Assembly (NCBI RefSeq): GCF_020567375.1
Contig: NZ_JAJBZM010000001.1
Location: forward strand, 605,396-669,395
From: Janibacter melonis
GTDB taxonomy: Bacteria > Actinomycetota > Actinomycetes > Actinomycetales > Dermatophilaceae
Direction of reading: 5' to 3'
Length of the DNA: 64,000 nucleotides
Under the pieces are notes generated by a model that was given only the letters and a program-made list of their open reading frames with translations, was not told where the DNA came from and ran no database searches. The position numbers were made by a program, and so were the translations under genes. Positions 9,401 to 17,235 of this stretch are shown here, one piece after another. Position 1 is the first letter of the stretch; every line of letters starts with the position of its first letter.

Positions 9401-10219
9401 GACCTCGGTGCCCGGCAGGTGCATGCCCTCGAGCGCGTCCGCGGCGTCGCGGATCTCGCGCTCGCCGGAGAGGAAGACGAGGATGTCCCGCGCCCCGCCG
9501 GGGTCGGGCTCGGTCCACAGCTCCTCGACCGCCCGGCAGATGCCGGTGATCTGGTCGACGTCCTCGCCGTCCTCGCCCTCACCGACGAGCGGTCGGTAGC
9601 GGACCTCGACGGGATAGGTGCGCCCGGAGACCTCGATGACCGGGGCGGGGGTGCCGTCGGCGTCGGCGAAGTGGGCGGCGAAGCGGTCCGGGTCGATCGT
9701 CGCCGACGTGATGATGACCTTGAGGTCGGGGCGGCGCGGCAGCAGCTGCTTGAGGTAGCCGAGGATGAAGTCGATGTTGAGGCTGCGCTCGTGCGCCTCG
9801 TCGATGATGAGCGTGTCGTAGCGGCGCAGGTCGCGGTCGCGCTGCATCTCGTTGAGCAGGATGCCGTCGGTCATCACCTTGACCGCCGTCGCGTCGCTGC
9901 TGTGGTCGGAGAAGCGGACCTGGTAGCCGACGAGGCCGCCGAGCTCGACGTGCAGCTCCTCGGCGATGCGCTCGGCGACGCTACGGGCGGCGATCCGTCG
10001 CGGCTGGGTGTGACCGATCTGGCCGCCCATCCCCCGGCCGACCTCGAGCGCGATCTTCGGCAGCTGGGTGGTCTTGCCCGAGCCGGTCTCGCCGGCGATG
10101 ACGACGACCTGGTGCTCACGGATCGCGGCCGCGATCTCGTCCTTGACGGCGACGACGGGCAGCTGCTCCGGGTAGTGCAGCTGCGCCGCCGTCATGGGCG
10201 CAGCGAGGGGTCCGGGCAT
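6407..10219 (-). CDS. hrpA: ATP-dependent RNA helicase HrpA
   Basis: 1270 residues, the usual length of the long DEAH-box helicase HrpA. Walker A GETGSGKT is at 43-50, TQPRR at 71-75, the DEAH box at 140-143 (LIIDEAHERSLNID), and SAT at 172-174. The QRAGRCGR motif VI follows the TNVAETSLTVPGI motif V region. After these come the ratchet/OB domains and the long HrpA-specific C-terminal region. In E. coli HrpA acts on RNA and helps resolve stalled ribosomes. The start is the ATG at 10219, and M9 (MTAAQLHYPEQLP) is an alternative. Three single CCCCTTCG/CGAAGGGG octamers interrupt the coding sequence without affecting the frame. Confidence 0.95.
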   Translation of the reverse strand: MPGPLAAPMTAAQLHYPEQLPVVAVKDEIAAAIREHQVVVIAGETGSGKTTQLPKIALEVGRGMGGQIGHTQPRRIAARSVAERIAEELHVELGGLVGYQVRFSDHSSDATAVKVMTDGILLNEMQRDRDLRRYDTLIIDEAHERSLNIDFILGYLKQLLPRRPDLKVIITSATIDPDRFAAHFADADGTPAPVIEVSGRTYPVEVRYRPLVGEGEDGEDVDQITGICRAVEELWTEPDPGGARDILVFLSGEREIRDAADALEGMHLPGTEVLPLYARLSSAEQHRVFGRHSGRRIVLATNVAETSLTVPGIRYVIDTGMARISRFSQRTKVQRLPVEPVSQASAAQRAGRCGRLSDGICVRLYSQEDHDARPEFTDPEILRTSLAAVILQMTALGLGDVSRFPFVEPPDSRQVSDGLRLLEELEAVHPAERGAKGSARRLTPTGKTLARLPVDPRLGRMLIEADRRGCLTEVLVVVSALSIQDPRERPLERQAQADQQHARFRHETSDFATWWQLWVYLKQQQRELSSSAFRRMCKREYLHYVRIREWQDVHAQLRRAATDRRLDTRSRTAAKGADPDWDTVHQALLAGLLSHVGVRDEDKRDYLGARGARFSIQPGSTLHRRQPPVVMAGELVETTRLWARTNARIDPEWAERAGAHLVRRSYSEPRWSKRQASAIATERVTLYGVPLVAGRTVQLSRVDPVLARELFIREGIVSGEWETHHQVFRDNARAIARVEELEARSRRRIATDEEDLVAFYDERIPAEVVSGTHFDRWWKSARREQPDLLTLTPEHLVRDDAEAVDDAQYPTTWRDGEHDLRLTYQFEPGTEADGVTVHLPVHLLNQIEGTGLDWQVPGLREELATALIRGLPKATRRSFAPAPDHAARALRAIPPEEVGQTPFVVALGRALRSLTGVAVPLEQWDPSAVPAHLRMTFRVEGERGRRLAEGTDLDALRTEVAGHVQARVRQAGASVERSGMTTWELEELPRTVTSGRGSRQVVGYPALVDEGDTVAVRVLPDAAQAEAARRRGVRRLLVLGTPAPWKRVLAGLSNADKLALGDNPHGSVPALLEDCLGAAVDDVVAEHVPGEVRDRAAFDDALRAVRTHLGSRTLFVVREVQPVLQQRREVLGTLERITAPALAPAVADMRAQVESIAGPGFVTAAGLGRLRDLARYLRGVSVRIDRLGERPDRDQAQQEVVDGVEGAYADLLDVLDPLERDREDVRAIGWLVEELRVSLFAQSVGVPVPVSAKRVRSAIAAVRAELRPHG

Positions 10220-10246
10220 GCGCGCCAGGATACGTCCGGCCCCGCG

Positions 10247-11479
10247 CTAGGGCCGCGTCGGCTCCTCGACCCGGTGGGCGCTGGCGGCGCGGCGCCGGTC
10301 CTCGCGCCGGGCGTCGCGGCGCTCGCGCTCGTGCGCGTCGGCGTCGGTCACCGGGCGCAGCCGCTCCCGCGTCGTGCCCACGGTGTCGGCGGTCCGCCCG
10401 ACGTGCCGGGCGACCTTCGTGCTCGACGCGACGCCCTGGACGACCTTCACCGGGCGGGAGGCACCCGAGACGGCGCGCCAGTCGGCGGCGAGCTCGTCGG
10501 CGAGGGCGAGGCCGCTCCGGTCGCGGGCGAGCTGCGTCCCCTTCGCCACGGCGAGCTCGCGGCTGCGGGCGGCCAGCCGGGTCGTGCTCTGCCGGGCGGT
10601 GACGTGCCAGGGCTGGTCAAGGGCCCGTGGGGCGCGGGCAGGGCTCGCCGTCCGCGTCGTGCGGCCCACGGAGGTGGCGGCGGGGCTCACGCCCCGCGCC
10701 GACCGCAGGACCCGTCCGCTGCCCTTGATGACGCCGTCGGCGACGAGGTACCTCGAGTCCCAGGCGATCCGGCGCCAGCTGCCGTGCCCGTAGGCCACCC
10801 GCAGGCCGGCCTGGCCGAGCGGGTCGAGCGCGGTCCCGAGGGCGAGCGGCTTGAGCAGGCCCGCCCACGGCCCGGTGAAGAGCGCGCTGCGCCCGAGGTC
10901 TCGGGTGCCCTCGAGCGCGTCGTAGCCGCGCGGGTCGGCGATATCGGCGCACACCTCGTCGAGGTCCGCGGCGAGCAGGGCCTCGTCGCGCCGGGCGTCC
11001 TCGCTCGCGGCGGCGTAGGCGCTCTCGTGGGCGAGGACCTCGCGGTGGGCCTCGGCGCGCCGCGCCCGCAGCGCGTCCTCGGCCGGGTGGGGTGCGTAGA
11101 GGGCGAGCTGGCGGTCGATCTCGGCGAGGGTGTCGCACGTGCGCTCGTGCGCGGCGGCCGTGCGCGCCATCTCCTCCTGGGTGGTGCGCAGCGTCCGCGA
11201 GTAGCGGGTGATGCGCTCGCCCGCGTCGCCCATGCGCGCGGCGACCTGGCGCAGGGTCACCGGGACGTCGCCCACCTCGCGGGCGAAGGTCTCGCCCGAC
11301 GGCGACTCCCACACCCCGTGGGTGCTCACCTGCCCGAGGAGCTCGGCGACGAGCCTGACGTTGTCCTCGACTGTCGTGAGGTCGCTGCCGAGCGCGGCGA
11401 CGACGTCGGTGGCGGCGAGGTCGACGCGGTAGGGGTCGAGCGCGAGGATGTCGCGCGCGGTCCAGTCGTAGCCGGTCAC
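10247..11479 (-). CDS. Putative type VII secretion substrate or associated protein
   Basis: 410 residues starting at GTG (VTGYDWTARDILALDP), overlapping the stop of the preceding gene by 4 nt (GTGA). The first ~170 residues are helical and contain WESPSGETFAREVGD, the tryptophan turn with a following helix expected of a WXG100-like hairpin, then long coiled-coil helices (ERITRYSRTLRTTQEEM). A hydrophobic or linker stretch follows, and the Arg/Ala-rich C-terminal ~150 residues match no toxin domain I recognise. The pairing with a small WXG100-like gene suggests export as a heterodimer by an ESX/type VII system. No secretion ATPase or membrane component is present in the window. The family resemblance is moderate and the function is inferred. 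Confidence 0.6.
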   Translation of the reverse strand: MTGYDWTARDILALDPYRVDLAATDVVAALGSDLTTVEDNVRLVAELLGQVSTHGVWESPSGETFAREVGDVPVTLRQVAARMGDAGERITRYSRTLRTTQEEMARTAAAHERTCDTLAEIDRQLALYAPHPAEDALRARRAEAHREVLAHESAYAAASEDARRDEALLAADLDEVCADIADPRGYDALEGTRDLGRSALFTGPWAGLLKPLALGTALDPLGQAGLRVAYGHGSWRRIAWDSRYLVADGVIKGSGRVLRSARGVSPAATSVGRTTRTASPARAPRALDQPWHVTARQSTTRLAARSRELAVAKGTQLARDRSGLALADELAADWRAVSGASRPVKVVQGVASSTKVARHVGRTADTVGTTRERLRPVTDADAHERERRDARREDRRRAASAHRVEEPTRP

Positions 11480-11799
11480 AGGGTGCCGACCTTCGTCCCG
11501 CGCTCGAAGGTCGGTGTCACCGAGCGGCGCACCATGTCGTCGGTGTCGACGTAGCAGGCACCCGCGGAGCGGGCCAGGCGGGCGAGCGAGGTGAGCTGCG
11601 CGCACAGCGTGACCCGTGCGTGCTCGAAGTCGCCGTAGACCCGGTCGACCGCCTCCTCGGCCACCCGGTCGACGAAGCCGTGGTCGACGTCGCCCGCCCC
11701 CCGCGTCTGCGCCGACCGCTCCTCCAGGTGAGTCGCGATCTCCTCGAGCCGGTCGCCGAGCGCGGCGATCGCCTCGGCGCTGATGGTCAGCCGTGTCAT
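11476..11799 (-). CDS. Small WXG100/EspC-like helical protein
   Basis: 107 residues with two predicted helices: LTISAEAIAALGDRLEEIATHLEERS and a second running through VYGDFEHARVTLCAQLTSLARLARSAG. A C-terminal YVDTDDMVRRS tail follows, resembling the tyrosine/aspartate-containing tails of ESX-secreted partners. There is no clear W-X-G in the turn (GDVDHGFVDR), so it belongs to the broader EspC/DUF2580-like group rather than classical EsxA/B. The gene is translationally coupled (GTGA overlap) to the 410-residue protein downstream, which argues for a complex of the two. The call rests on size, helicity and context. Confidence 0.6.
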   Translation of the reverse strand: MTRLTISAEAIAALGDRLEEIATHLEERSAQTRGAGDVDHGFVDRVAEEAVDRVYGDFEHARVTLCAQLTSLARLARSAGACYVDTDDMVRRSVTPTFERGTKVGTL

Positions 11800-11875
11800 C
11801 CCCGAACGCTAGGTCGACCCGCCGCCCTGGCCGACCGAGTTGTCCACAGGCCGCCCCGAGCGAGGTGCGGGTGCG

Positions 11876-11966
11876 TGGTCTCGACGCTCCTGCGTCGCAC
11901 CTCGACCACCACGGGGTCGTGCTGGTCGAGGTGCGAGGGCGCCCCGCGCCCGAGCCTCGAGACCAC
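11876..11966. repeat. REP-like imperfect inverted repeat
   Basis: The outer arm TGGTCTCGACGC pairs with GCCTCGAGACCA (one mismatch). The inner segment TCGCACCTCGACCA pairs with TGGTCGAGGTGCGA (14 of 14). Together they form a 91-bp element with two nested palindromes, upstream of the 107-aa gene and downstream of metY. Similar GGTCTCGA/GGTCGAGG palindromes are familiar as extragenic repeats in actinobacteria. No transposase is nearby. Confidence 0.6.
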
Positions 11967-11980
11967 CCGCCGCAGGACGA

Positions 11981-12017
11981 CGAAGGGGGACCCACCACCG
12001 GGTGGGTCCCCCCTTCG
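11981..12017 (-). terminator. Terminator of metY with octamer arms
   Basis: The arm CGAAGGGGGACCCACC is followed by a 4-nt loop and GGTGGGTCCCCCCTTCG, pairing over 16 positions with one bulged C. It sits just downstream of the metY stop on the minus strand. The stem base is the CGAAGGGG octamer that recurs throughout the window. Confidence 0.8.
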
Positions 12018-12025
12018 TCATGTCG

Positions 12026-13369
12026 TCAGCTCGCGGCGCGCTCCTGCGCCTCGCCCGCGGCCGCGGCGAAGCCCCGCTCGAGGTCGGCGACGATGTCGTC
12101 GACGTGCTCGATGCCGACGGCCAGGCGCACGAGGCCCGGCGAGACACCGGCCGCGTAGCGACCCTCGTCGCTGCCCTGGCTGTGCGTCGTCGACCACGGG
12201 TGGATCGCCAGGCTGCGCACGTCGCCGATGTTCGCGACGTGGCTGTGCAGGGTCAGCCCCTCGACGAAGCGGCGACCCGCCTCCTCGCCGCCGACGATCT
12301 CGAAGGTGAGCACGGCGCCAGCACCCTTCGGCGCGTACTTCTGCGCGAGGGCGTGGTGCTTGTGGTCGGGCAGGGACGCCCAGGTGACCTGCTCGACCTG
12401 CGGGTGGCCGACGAGGAAGTCGGCGACGGCGCGCGTGTTCTCCAGGTGCCGCTCGATGCGCAGCGAGAGCGTCTCGATGCCCTGCGCGACGAGGAAGGCG
12501 TTGAAGGGGGCGACCGCCGAGCCGAGGTCGCGCAGCAGCTGCACCCGCGCCTTGAGGATGAAGGACAGGTTGGCCCCGAAGGCGCTGCCGACGCCGAGGT
12601 CCGGTCCGTAGCGCAGCCCGTGGTAGCTCTCGTCCGGCTCGTTGTAGGACGGGAAGCGCTGCGGGTGCAGCGCGTAGTCGAAGGTCCCGGCGTCGACGAT
12701 CGCACCGGCGATCGTCGTGCCGTGCCCGCCGAGGTACTTCGTCGCCGAGTGCACGACGACGTCGGCGCCGTGCTCGATCGGGCGCAGGACGTAGGGCGTC
12801 GCGACGGTGTTGTCGACGACGAGCGGCAGCCCGAGCTCGTGGGCGACCCCGGCGACCCCCTCGACGTCGAGGATCTCGCCGCTGGGGTTGGAGATCGTCT
12901 CGCCGAAGAAGAGCTTGGTGTTCTCCTTCGCCGCGTCGCGCCACTGCTGGAGGTCCGCCGCGTCCTGCACGAAGGTCACCTCGATGCCGTAGCGAGGCAG
13001 GGTCGAGCCGAGGAGGTTGTACGTGCCGCCGTACAGCGCCGGGCTGGCCACGACGTGGTCGCCGGCCTCGGCGACGTTGAGGATGGCGAAGGTCGTCGCG
13101 GCCTGGCCGGACGCGACGAGGAGGGCGCCGACTCCCCCTTCGAGCGCCGCGATGCGCTGCTCGACGACGTCCGTCGTCGGGTTCATCAGGCGGGTGTAGA
13201 TGTTGCCGAGCTCCTTGAGCCCGAAGAGGTTCGCGGCGTGCTCGGTGGAGTCGAACTGGTAGCTCGTCGTCTGGTAGATCGGCAGCGCGCGGGCGCCGGT
13301 CGTCGGGTCGGGGCTCTGCCCGGCGTGGATCTGCTGCGTCTCGAAGTGCCACGTCGTGGGGTCGGACAT
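12026..13369 (-). CDS. metY: O-acetylhomoserine aminocarboxypropyltransferase (sulfhydrylase) MetY
   Basis: 447 residues, a PLP-dependent Cys/Met-metabolism enzyme that makes homocysteine from O-acetylhomoserine and sulfide. Features include SGQAATTFAILN near 88, DNTVATPYVLRP near 186, and the Schiff-base lysine in HSATKYLGGHG (K211). The long insert NLSFILKARVQLLRDLG is typical of MetY rather than MetB/MetC. The start ATG has GGAGAA 5 nt upstream. A SAM-IV-type riboswitch precedes it and a strong hairpin follows the stop. It acts with metX of the same window in the direct sulfhydrylation route, and both appear to be SAM-repressed. Confidence 0.96.
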   Translation of the reverse strand: MSDPTTWHFETQQIHAGQSPDPTTGARALPIYQTTSYQFDSTEHAANLFGLKELGNIYTRLMNPTTDVVEQRIAALEGGVGALLVASGQAATTFAILNVAEAGDHVVASPALYGGTYNLLGSTLPRYGIEVTFVQDAADLQQWRDAAKENTKLFFGETISNPSGEILDVEGVAGVAHELGLPLVVDNTVATPYVLRPIEHGADVVVHSATKYLGGHGTTIAGAIVDAGTFDYALHPQRFPSYNEPDESYHGLRYGPDLGVGSAFGANLSFILKARVQLLRDLGSAVAPFNAFLVAQGIETLSLRIERHLENTRAVADFLVGHPQVEQVTWASLPDHKHHALAQKYAPKGAGAVLTFEIVGGEEAGRRFVEGLTLHSHVANIGDVRSLAIHPWSTTHSQGSDEGRYAAGVSPGLVRLAVGIEHVDDIVADLERGFAAAAGEAQERAAS

Positions 13370-13422
13370 GAGGGTTCTCCTGGTGTCATCGCGCTTGACC
13401 GTGGGCGGGTGCTCACGGACCA

Positions 13423-13502
13423 GGTCGTCTCCCGGGGCACCCCACCGCGGATGGAGGGTTGCCGACCAGCGAGCCGGGGCTTGACGCTGGTGCTCTTGAC
13501 CT
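13423..13502 (-). promoter_or_regulatory. SAM-IV-type riboswitch upstream of metY
   Basis: The same core as the metX leader is seen on the minus strand: a GGTC/GACC closing stem, CAGCGTCAAGC, CCGGCTCGCTGG, CGGCAACCCTCC and GGGGTGCCCCGGG, ending 54 bp before the metY ATG. The loop and P1 bases differ from the metX copy while the core is unchanged, as expected for a functional aptamer. Known from the SAM-IV class to switch off methionine genes when SAM is plentiful. Confidence 0.88.
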
Positions 13503-13546
13503 GCGGGCAGGCTAGCCCGCGTCCTCGCGGCGCGACAGGGCGCGTC

Positions 13547-13972
13547 TCAGGATGTGGTGGGCGCGCCCGCCGGGGCCGTGCGGCGCAGCCACCACAGCCC
13601 GACGAAGGGGAGGACGAGCGGCAGGAAGCCGTAGCCGGAGCCGAAGTGCGACCACACCGTCTTGTCCGGGAAGAGGTCCGGTGCGAGGTAGGACAGCGCC
13701 CCGACGAGCAGGACGCCGACGGCCTCGACCGTGATCGTCGCGGAGGCGACCGAGCGCCGGTCGGTGAGCAGGGCCCACGTCGCGACGACGTAGACGAGCG
13801 CGGCGAGCGCGCTCAGCAGGTAGGCCAGCGGCGCGCGGTCGAAGTACTCGATGACCTGCAGGGTCGAGCGGCCCGTGGCCGCGAGCGCGAGGGTGCCGTA
13901 GGCGATGACGAGGAGCAGACCGGGGCCGCTGCGCACCGGACGGCCGGTGCGCTCCCCCGTCGCCTCACGCAT
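13547..13972 (-). CDS. Hypothetical four-helix membrane protein
   Basis: 141 residues with about four hydrophobic segments: LLLVIAYGTLALAATG, YLLSALAALVYVVATWALL, ITVEAVGVLLVGALSYL and FLPLVLPFVGLWWL. A short Arg-rich N-terminus and an Ala/Thr tail surround them. Its start overlaps the end of the upstream membrane protein by 8 nt, so the two are co-translated and probably form one complex. I do not recognise a characterised family. Similar small paired membrane proteins are common in actinobacteria without assigned function. Confidence 0.72.
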   Translation of the reverse strand: MREATGERTGRPVRSGPGLLLVIAYGTLALAATGRSTLQVIEYFDRAPLAYLLSALAALVYVVATWALLTDRRSVASATITVEAVGVLLVGALSYLAPDLFPDKTVWSHFGSGYGFLPLVLPFVGLWWLRRTAPAGAPTTS

Positions 13973-14336
13973 GGACGGTCCAGATCTGCTGGATGCGCAG
14001 GGTCATCACCGCGACGACGAGGGCGCCCCCGAGGACGGCACCCATCGCCCAGCGCGACTTCTCCTTGATGGCGAGGTAGGCGAGCGCCGGCGGCACGAGC
14101 GGCAGGGTGACCGCGTATGCCGCCATCGTCGGCCCCTCGCCGGGGGTGCGGACCTGCCCCGCGACGACGCAGGCGACGACGGCCTGGACGACGAGGAGCA
14201 GCTCGACGACGGCGGCGACGAGCAGCAGCCGGTCGTCGATGACGCGGTCGAGGGCCGTGTAGGCGCCGGCGACCACGGCGAGGACGAGGGAGGCGACCAG
14301 GACGATCGTGGTCAACGGCACAAGCACGAGAGCCAA
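13965..14336 (-). CDS. Hypothetical membrane protein, first gene of a coupled pair
   Basis: 123 residues, mostly hydrophobic: LVPLTTIVLVASLVLAVVAG, LLLVAAVVELLLVVQAVVAC, VTLPLVPPALAYLAI and AMGAVLGGALVVAVMTL suggest four membrane spans. The intervening DRVIDDRL and IKEKSRW segments are polar loops. The reading frame overlaps the next membrane gene by 8 nt. No motif allows a function to be named. It is divergent from the AlkA gene with only 32 bp between start codons. Confidence 0.72.
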   Translation of the reverse strand: MALVLVPLTTIVLVASLVLAVVAGAYTALDRVIDDRLLLVAAVVELLLVVQAVVACVVAGQVRTPGEGPTMAAYAVTLPLVPPALAYLAIKEKSRWAMGAVLGGALVVAVMTLRIQQIWTVHA

Positions 14337-14368
14337 GGGTAGGGCCTGCTCCTGGGCAGGATCGACCC

Positions 14369-15268
14369 ATGCCCGCCGACCGCGACACCCCTGACCGCGT
14401 CGGGGGCCCCGTCACGGTCGAGACGACCCTGCGCTACGAGCCGCCGCTGGACTGGCAGGGGCTGCTCGACTGGTACCGCTACCACGCGCTAGACGGCGTC
14501 GAGGTCGTCGACGACGACCGCTACCGGCTCGCGCTGGCGCTCCCCCACGGCTCGGCGCTCGTCGAGCTGCGCGACGACCCGGGCCAGGACCGGCTCGACG
14601 CCCGGCTCGAGCTCGCCGATGCCGCCGACCACGACGCGGCCGTCGCCGTCCTGCGGCGGATGCTCGACCTCGACACCGATCCCGCCGAGGTCGACGCGCA
14701 CCTGCGCACGGTCCCGGTGCTCGCTCCCCTCGTCGCGCGGCGCCCGGGCATCCGGCTGCCGGGCACCCCCACCCCCTTCGAGGCTGTGCTGCGTGCAGTC
14801 ACCGGTCAGCAGGTGAGCGTGGCCGCCGGGCTGACCCAGCTGCACCGGCTCGTCGCCGAGGTCGGCACGCCGAGCGCGCAGGTCGGCGCGCTGCAGCCCT
14901 TCCCCGGGCCCGCGGCGGTGCACCCCTTCGGCACCGGGTGGTACCACGGGACGCGGTCACGACGACGGGCGCTCGAGGGGGTCCTCGACCTGGCTGCGGA
15001 CGGCGGCCTCGACCCGGGGCTCGACCCCGAGGCGACCGGCGCGGCGCTGCACGCCGTGTGGGGTGTCGGGGCGTGGACGGTCGCGAGCACCCTCATGCGC
15101 GGGCACGGCGCCGCGGACGTCGACCTGCGTGGCGACCGGGCGCTCGTCGTCGCCCTCGAGCGGCTGACGCGCGAGGTCGACCTGCCGGGCGTCCTGCGCC
15201 CGGCGAGCCCGTGGCGCAGCTATGCCGCGCTGCACCTGTGGACCGCGCGACCGCTGGGCAGCCGCTAG
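14369..15268 (+). CDS. DNA-3-methyladenine glycosylase II (AlkA type)
   Basis: 299 residues with the AlkA layout: an N-terminal strand-rich domain starting LRYEPPLDW (21-29) and a helix-hairpin-helix glycosylase domain from about 120. TGQQVSVAAG (145-154) is the conserved helix before the active site. The HhH motif AVWGVGAWT is at 229-237. The following ADVDLRGDRAL places the catalytic aspartate at D256 (LPDD in E. coli becomes LRGD). The enzyme removes alkylated purines in base-excision repair. There is no Ada-type methyltransferase domain or HTH. The TAG stop shares a CTAG palindrome with the stop of the convergent next gene. Confidence 0.9.
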   Translation: MPADRDTPDRVGGPVTVETTLRYEPPLDWQGLLDWYRYHALDGVEVVDDDRYRLALALPHGSALVELRDDPGQDRLDARLELADAADHDAAVAVLRRMLDLDTDPAEVDAHLRTVPVLAPLVARRPGIRLPGTPTPFEAVLRAVTGQQVSVAAGLTQLHRLVAEVGTPSAQVGALQPFPGPAAVHPFGTGWYHGTRSRRRALEGVLDLAADGGLDPGLDPEATGAALHAVWGVGAWTVASTLMRGHGAADVDLRGDRALVVALERLTREVDLPGVLRPASPWRSYAALHLWTARPLGSR

Positions 15269-15699
15269 CTCGCGAGCGCCCGCTCGTCCCACCGGGGCAG
15301 CAGGCTCACGCCGTCGCGCGTCGCGAGATAGGCGCCGAGCAGCTCGACCCCGCCCTCGCGAGCGGCGCGCAGCGCGCTCTCGTGCCAGGCCCGCACCTCG
15401 TCGTCGGGCACGCTGCCGCGCGGGCGCCCCACCGCGACGACGACAGCGGCCAGGCTCGCGCCCAGGTGGCCGAAGAAGGCGTCGAAGAGGGCACGTCGCT
15501 CCCCCTCGTCGGTCGTGGGGTCGACGCCGTCGACGGTGACCGGCTGGATCATCCGGCCGTCGGCGTCGCACAGGAGGAGGCTGATGCAGCGCCCCTCCCG
15601 CTCGTCGTCGCGGACGACGAGGTCGACGACGTCGGCGGCGAGGCGCTCGTCGCGCAGGGACAGGGCAGGCCACCCAGGTGGCAGGTCGCAGAAGGTCAT
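15265..15699 (-). CDS. Uncharacterised actinobacterial protein
   Basis: 144 residues beginning [15 protein letters not shown]. Strand-like segments [29 protein letters not shown] and [12 protein letters not shown] alternate with the helix [29 protein letters not shown]. The pattern resembles a small alpha/beta hydrolase- or RadC-like fold, but I see no metal-binding histidine motif and do not assign one. Its stop and that of alkA are the two strands of one CTAG (15265-15268). No membrane segment or signal peptide. A real gene by codon pattern and by the 144-codon frame that fits between its neighbours. Confidence 0.65.
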   Translation of the reverse strand: MTFCDLPPGWPALSLRDERLAADVVDLVVRDDEREGRCISLLLCDADGRMIQPVTVDGVDPTTDEGERRALFDAFFGHLGASLAAVVVAVGRPRGSVPDDEVRAWHESALRAAREGGVELLGAYLATRDGVSLLPRWDERALAS

Positions 15700-15769
15700 G
15701 ACCGCAAGACTTGCGCGGGACGGGCCGATCGCCGCGAGCTTTTCCACAGCGCCCGTTACTGTGACGCAC

Positions 15770-17143
<1,374 letters not shown>

Positions 17144-17164
17144 CCGTCAGCTGCCGGCAGCAGC

Positions 17165-17208
17165 ACGAAGGGGGTGCCCGGACCGATCGGTCCGGGCACC
17201 CCCTTCGT
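17165..17208. terminator. Perfect 44-bp palindromic terminator between convergent genes
   Basis: The two halves are exact reverse complements with no loop bases: arms start ACGAAGGGGGTGCCCGG and the centre is ACCGATCGGT. It lies between the ends of sdaA (+) and the DUF2510 gene (-), so it probably terminates both. The base of the stem is the recurrent octamer CGAAGGGG. Confidence 0.82.
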
Positions 17209-17235
17209 CACGGCTGGGTGATCAGCGCGCGGTGA

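Noticed and set aside
6341-11554. Plus-strand open frame of 1737 codons opposite hrpA
   Set aside because: An artefact of high GC on the non-coding strand of hrpA and the type VII-like genes; no domain, no ribosome site.
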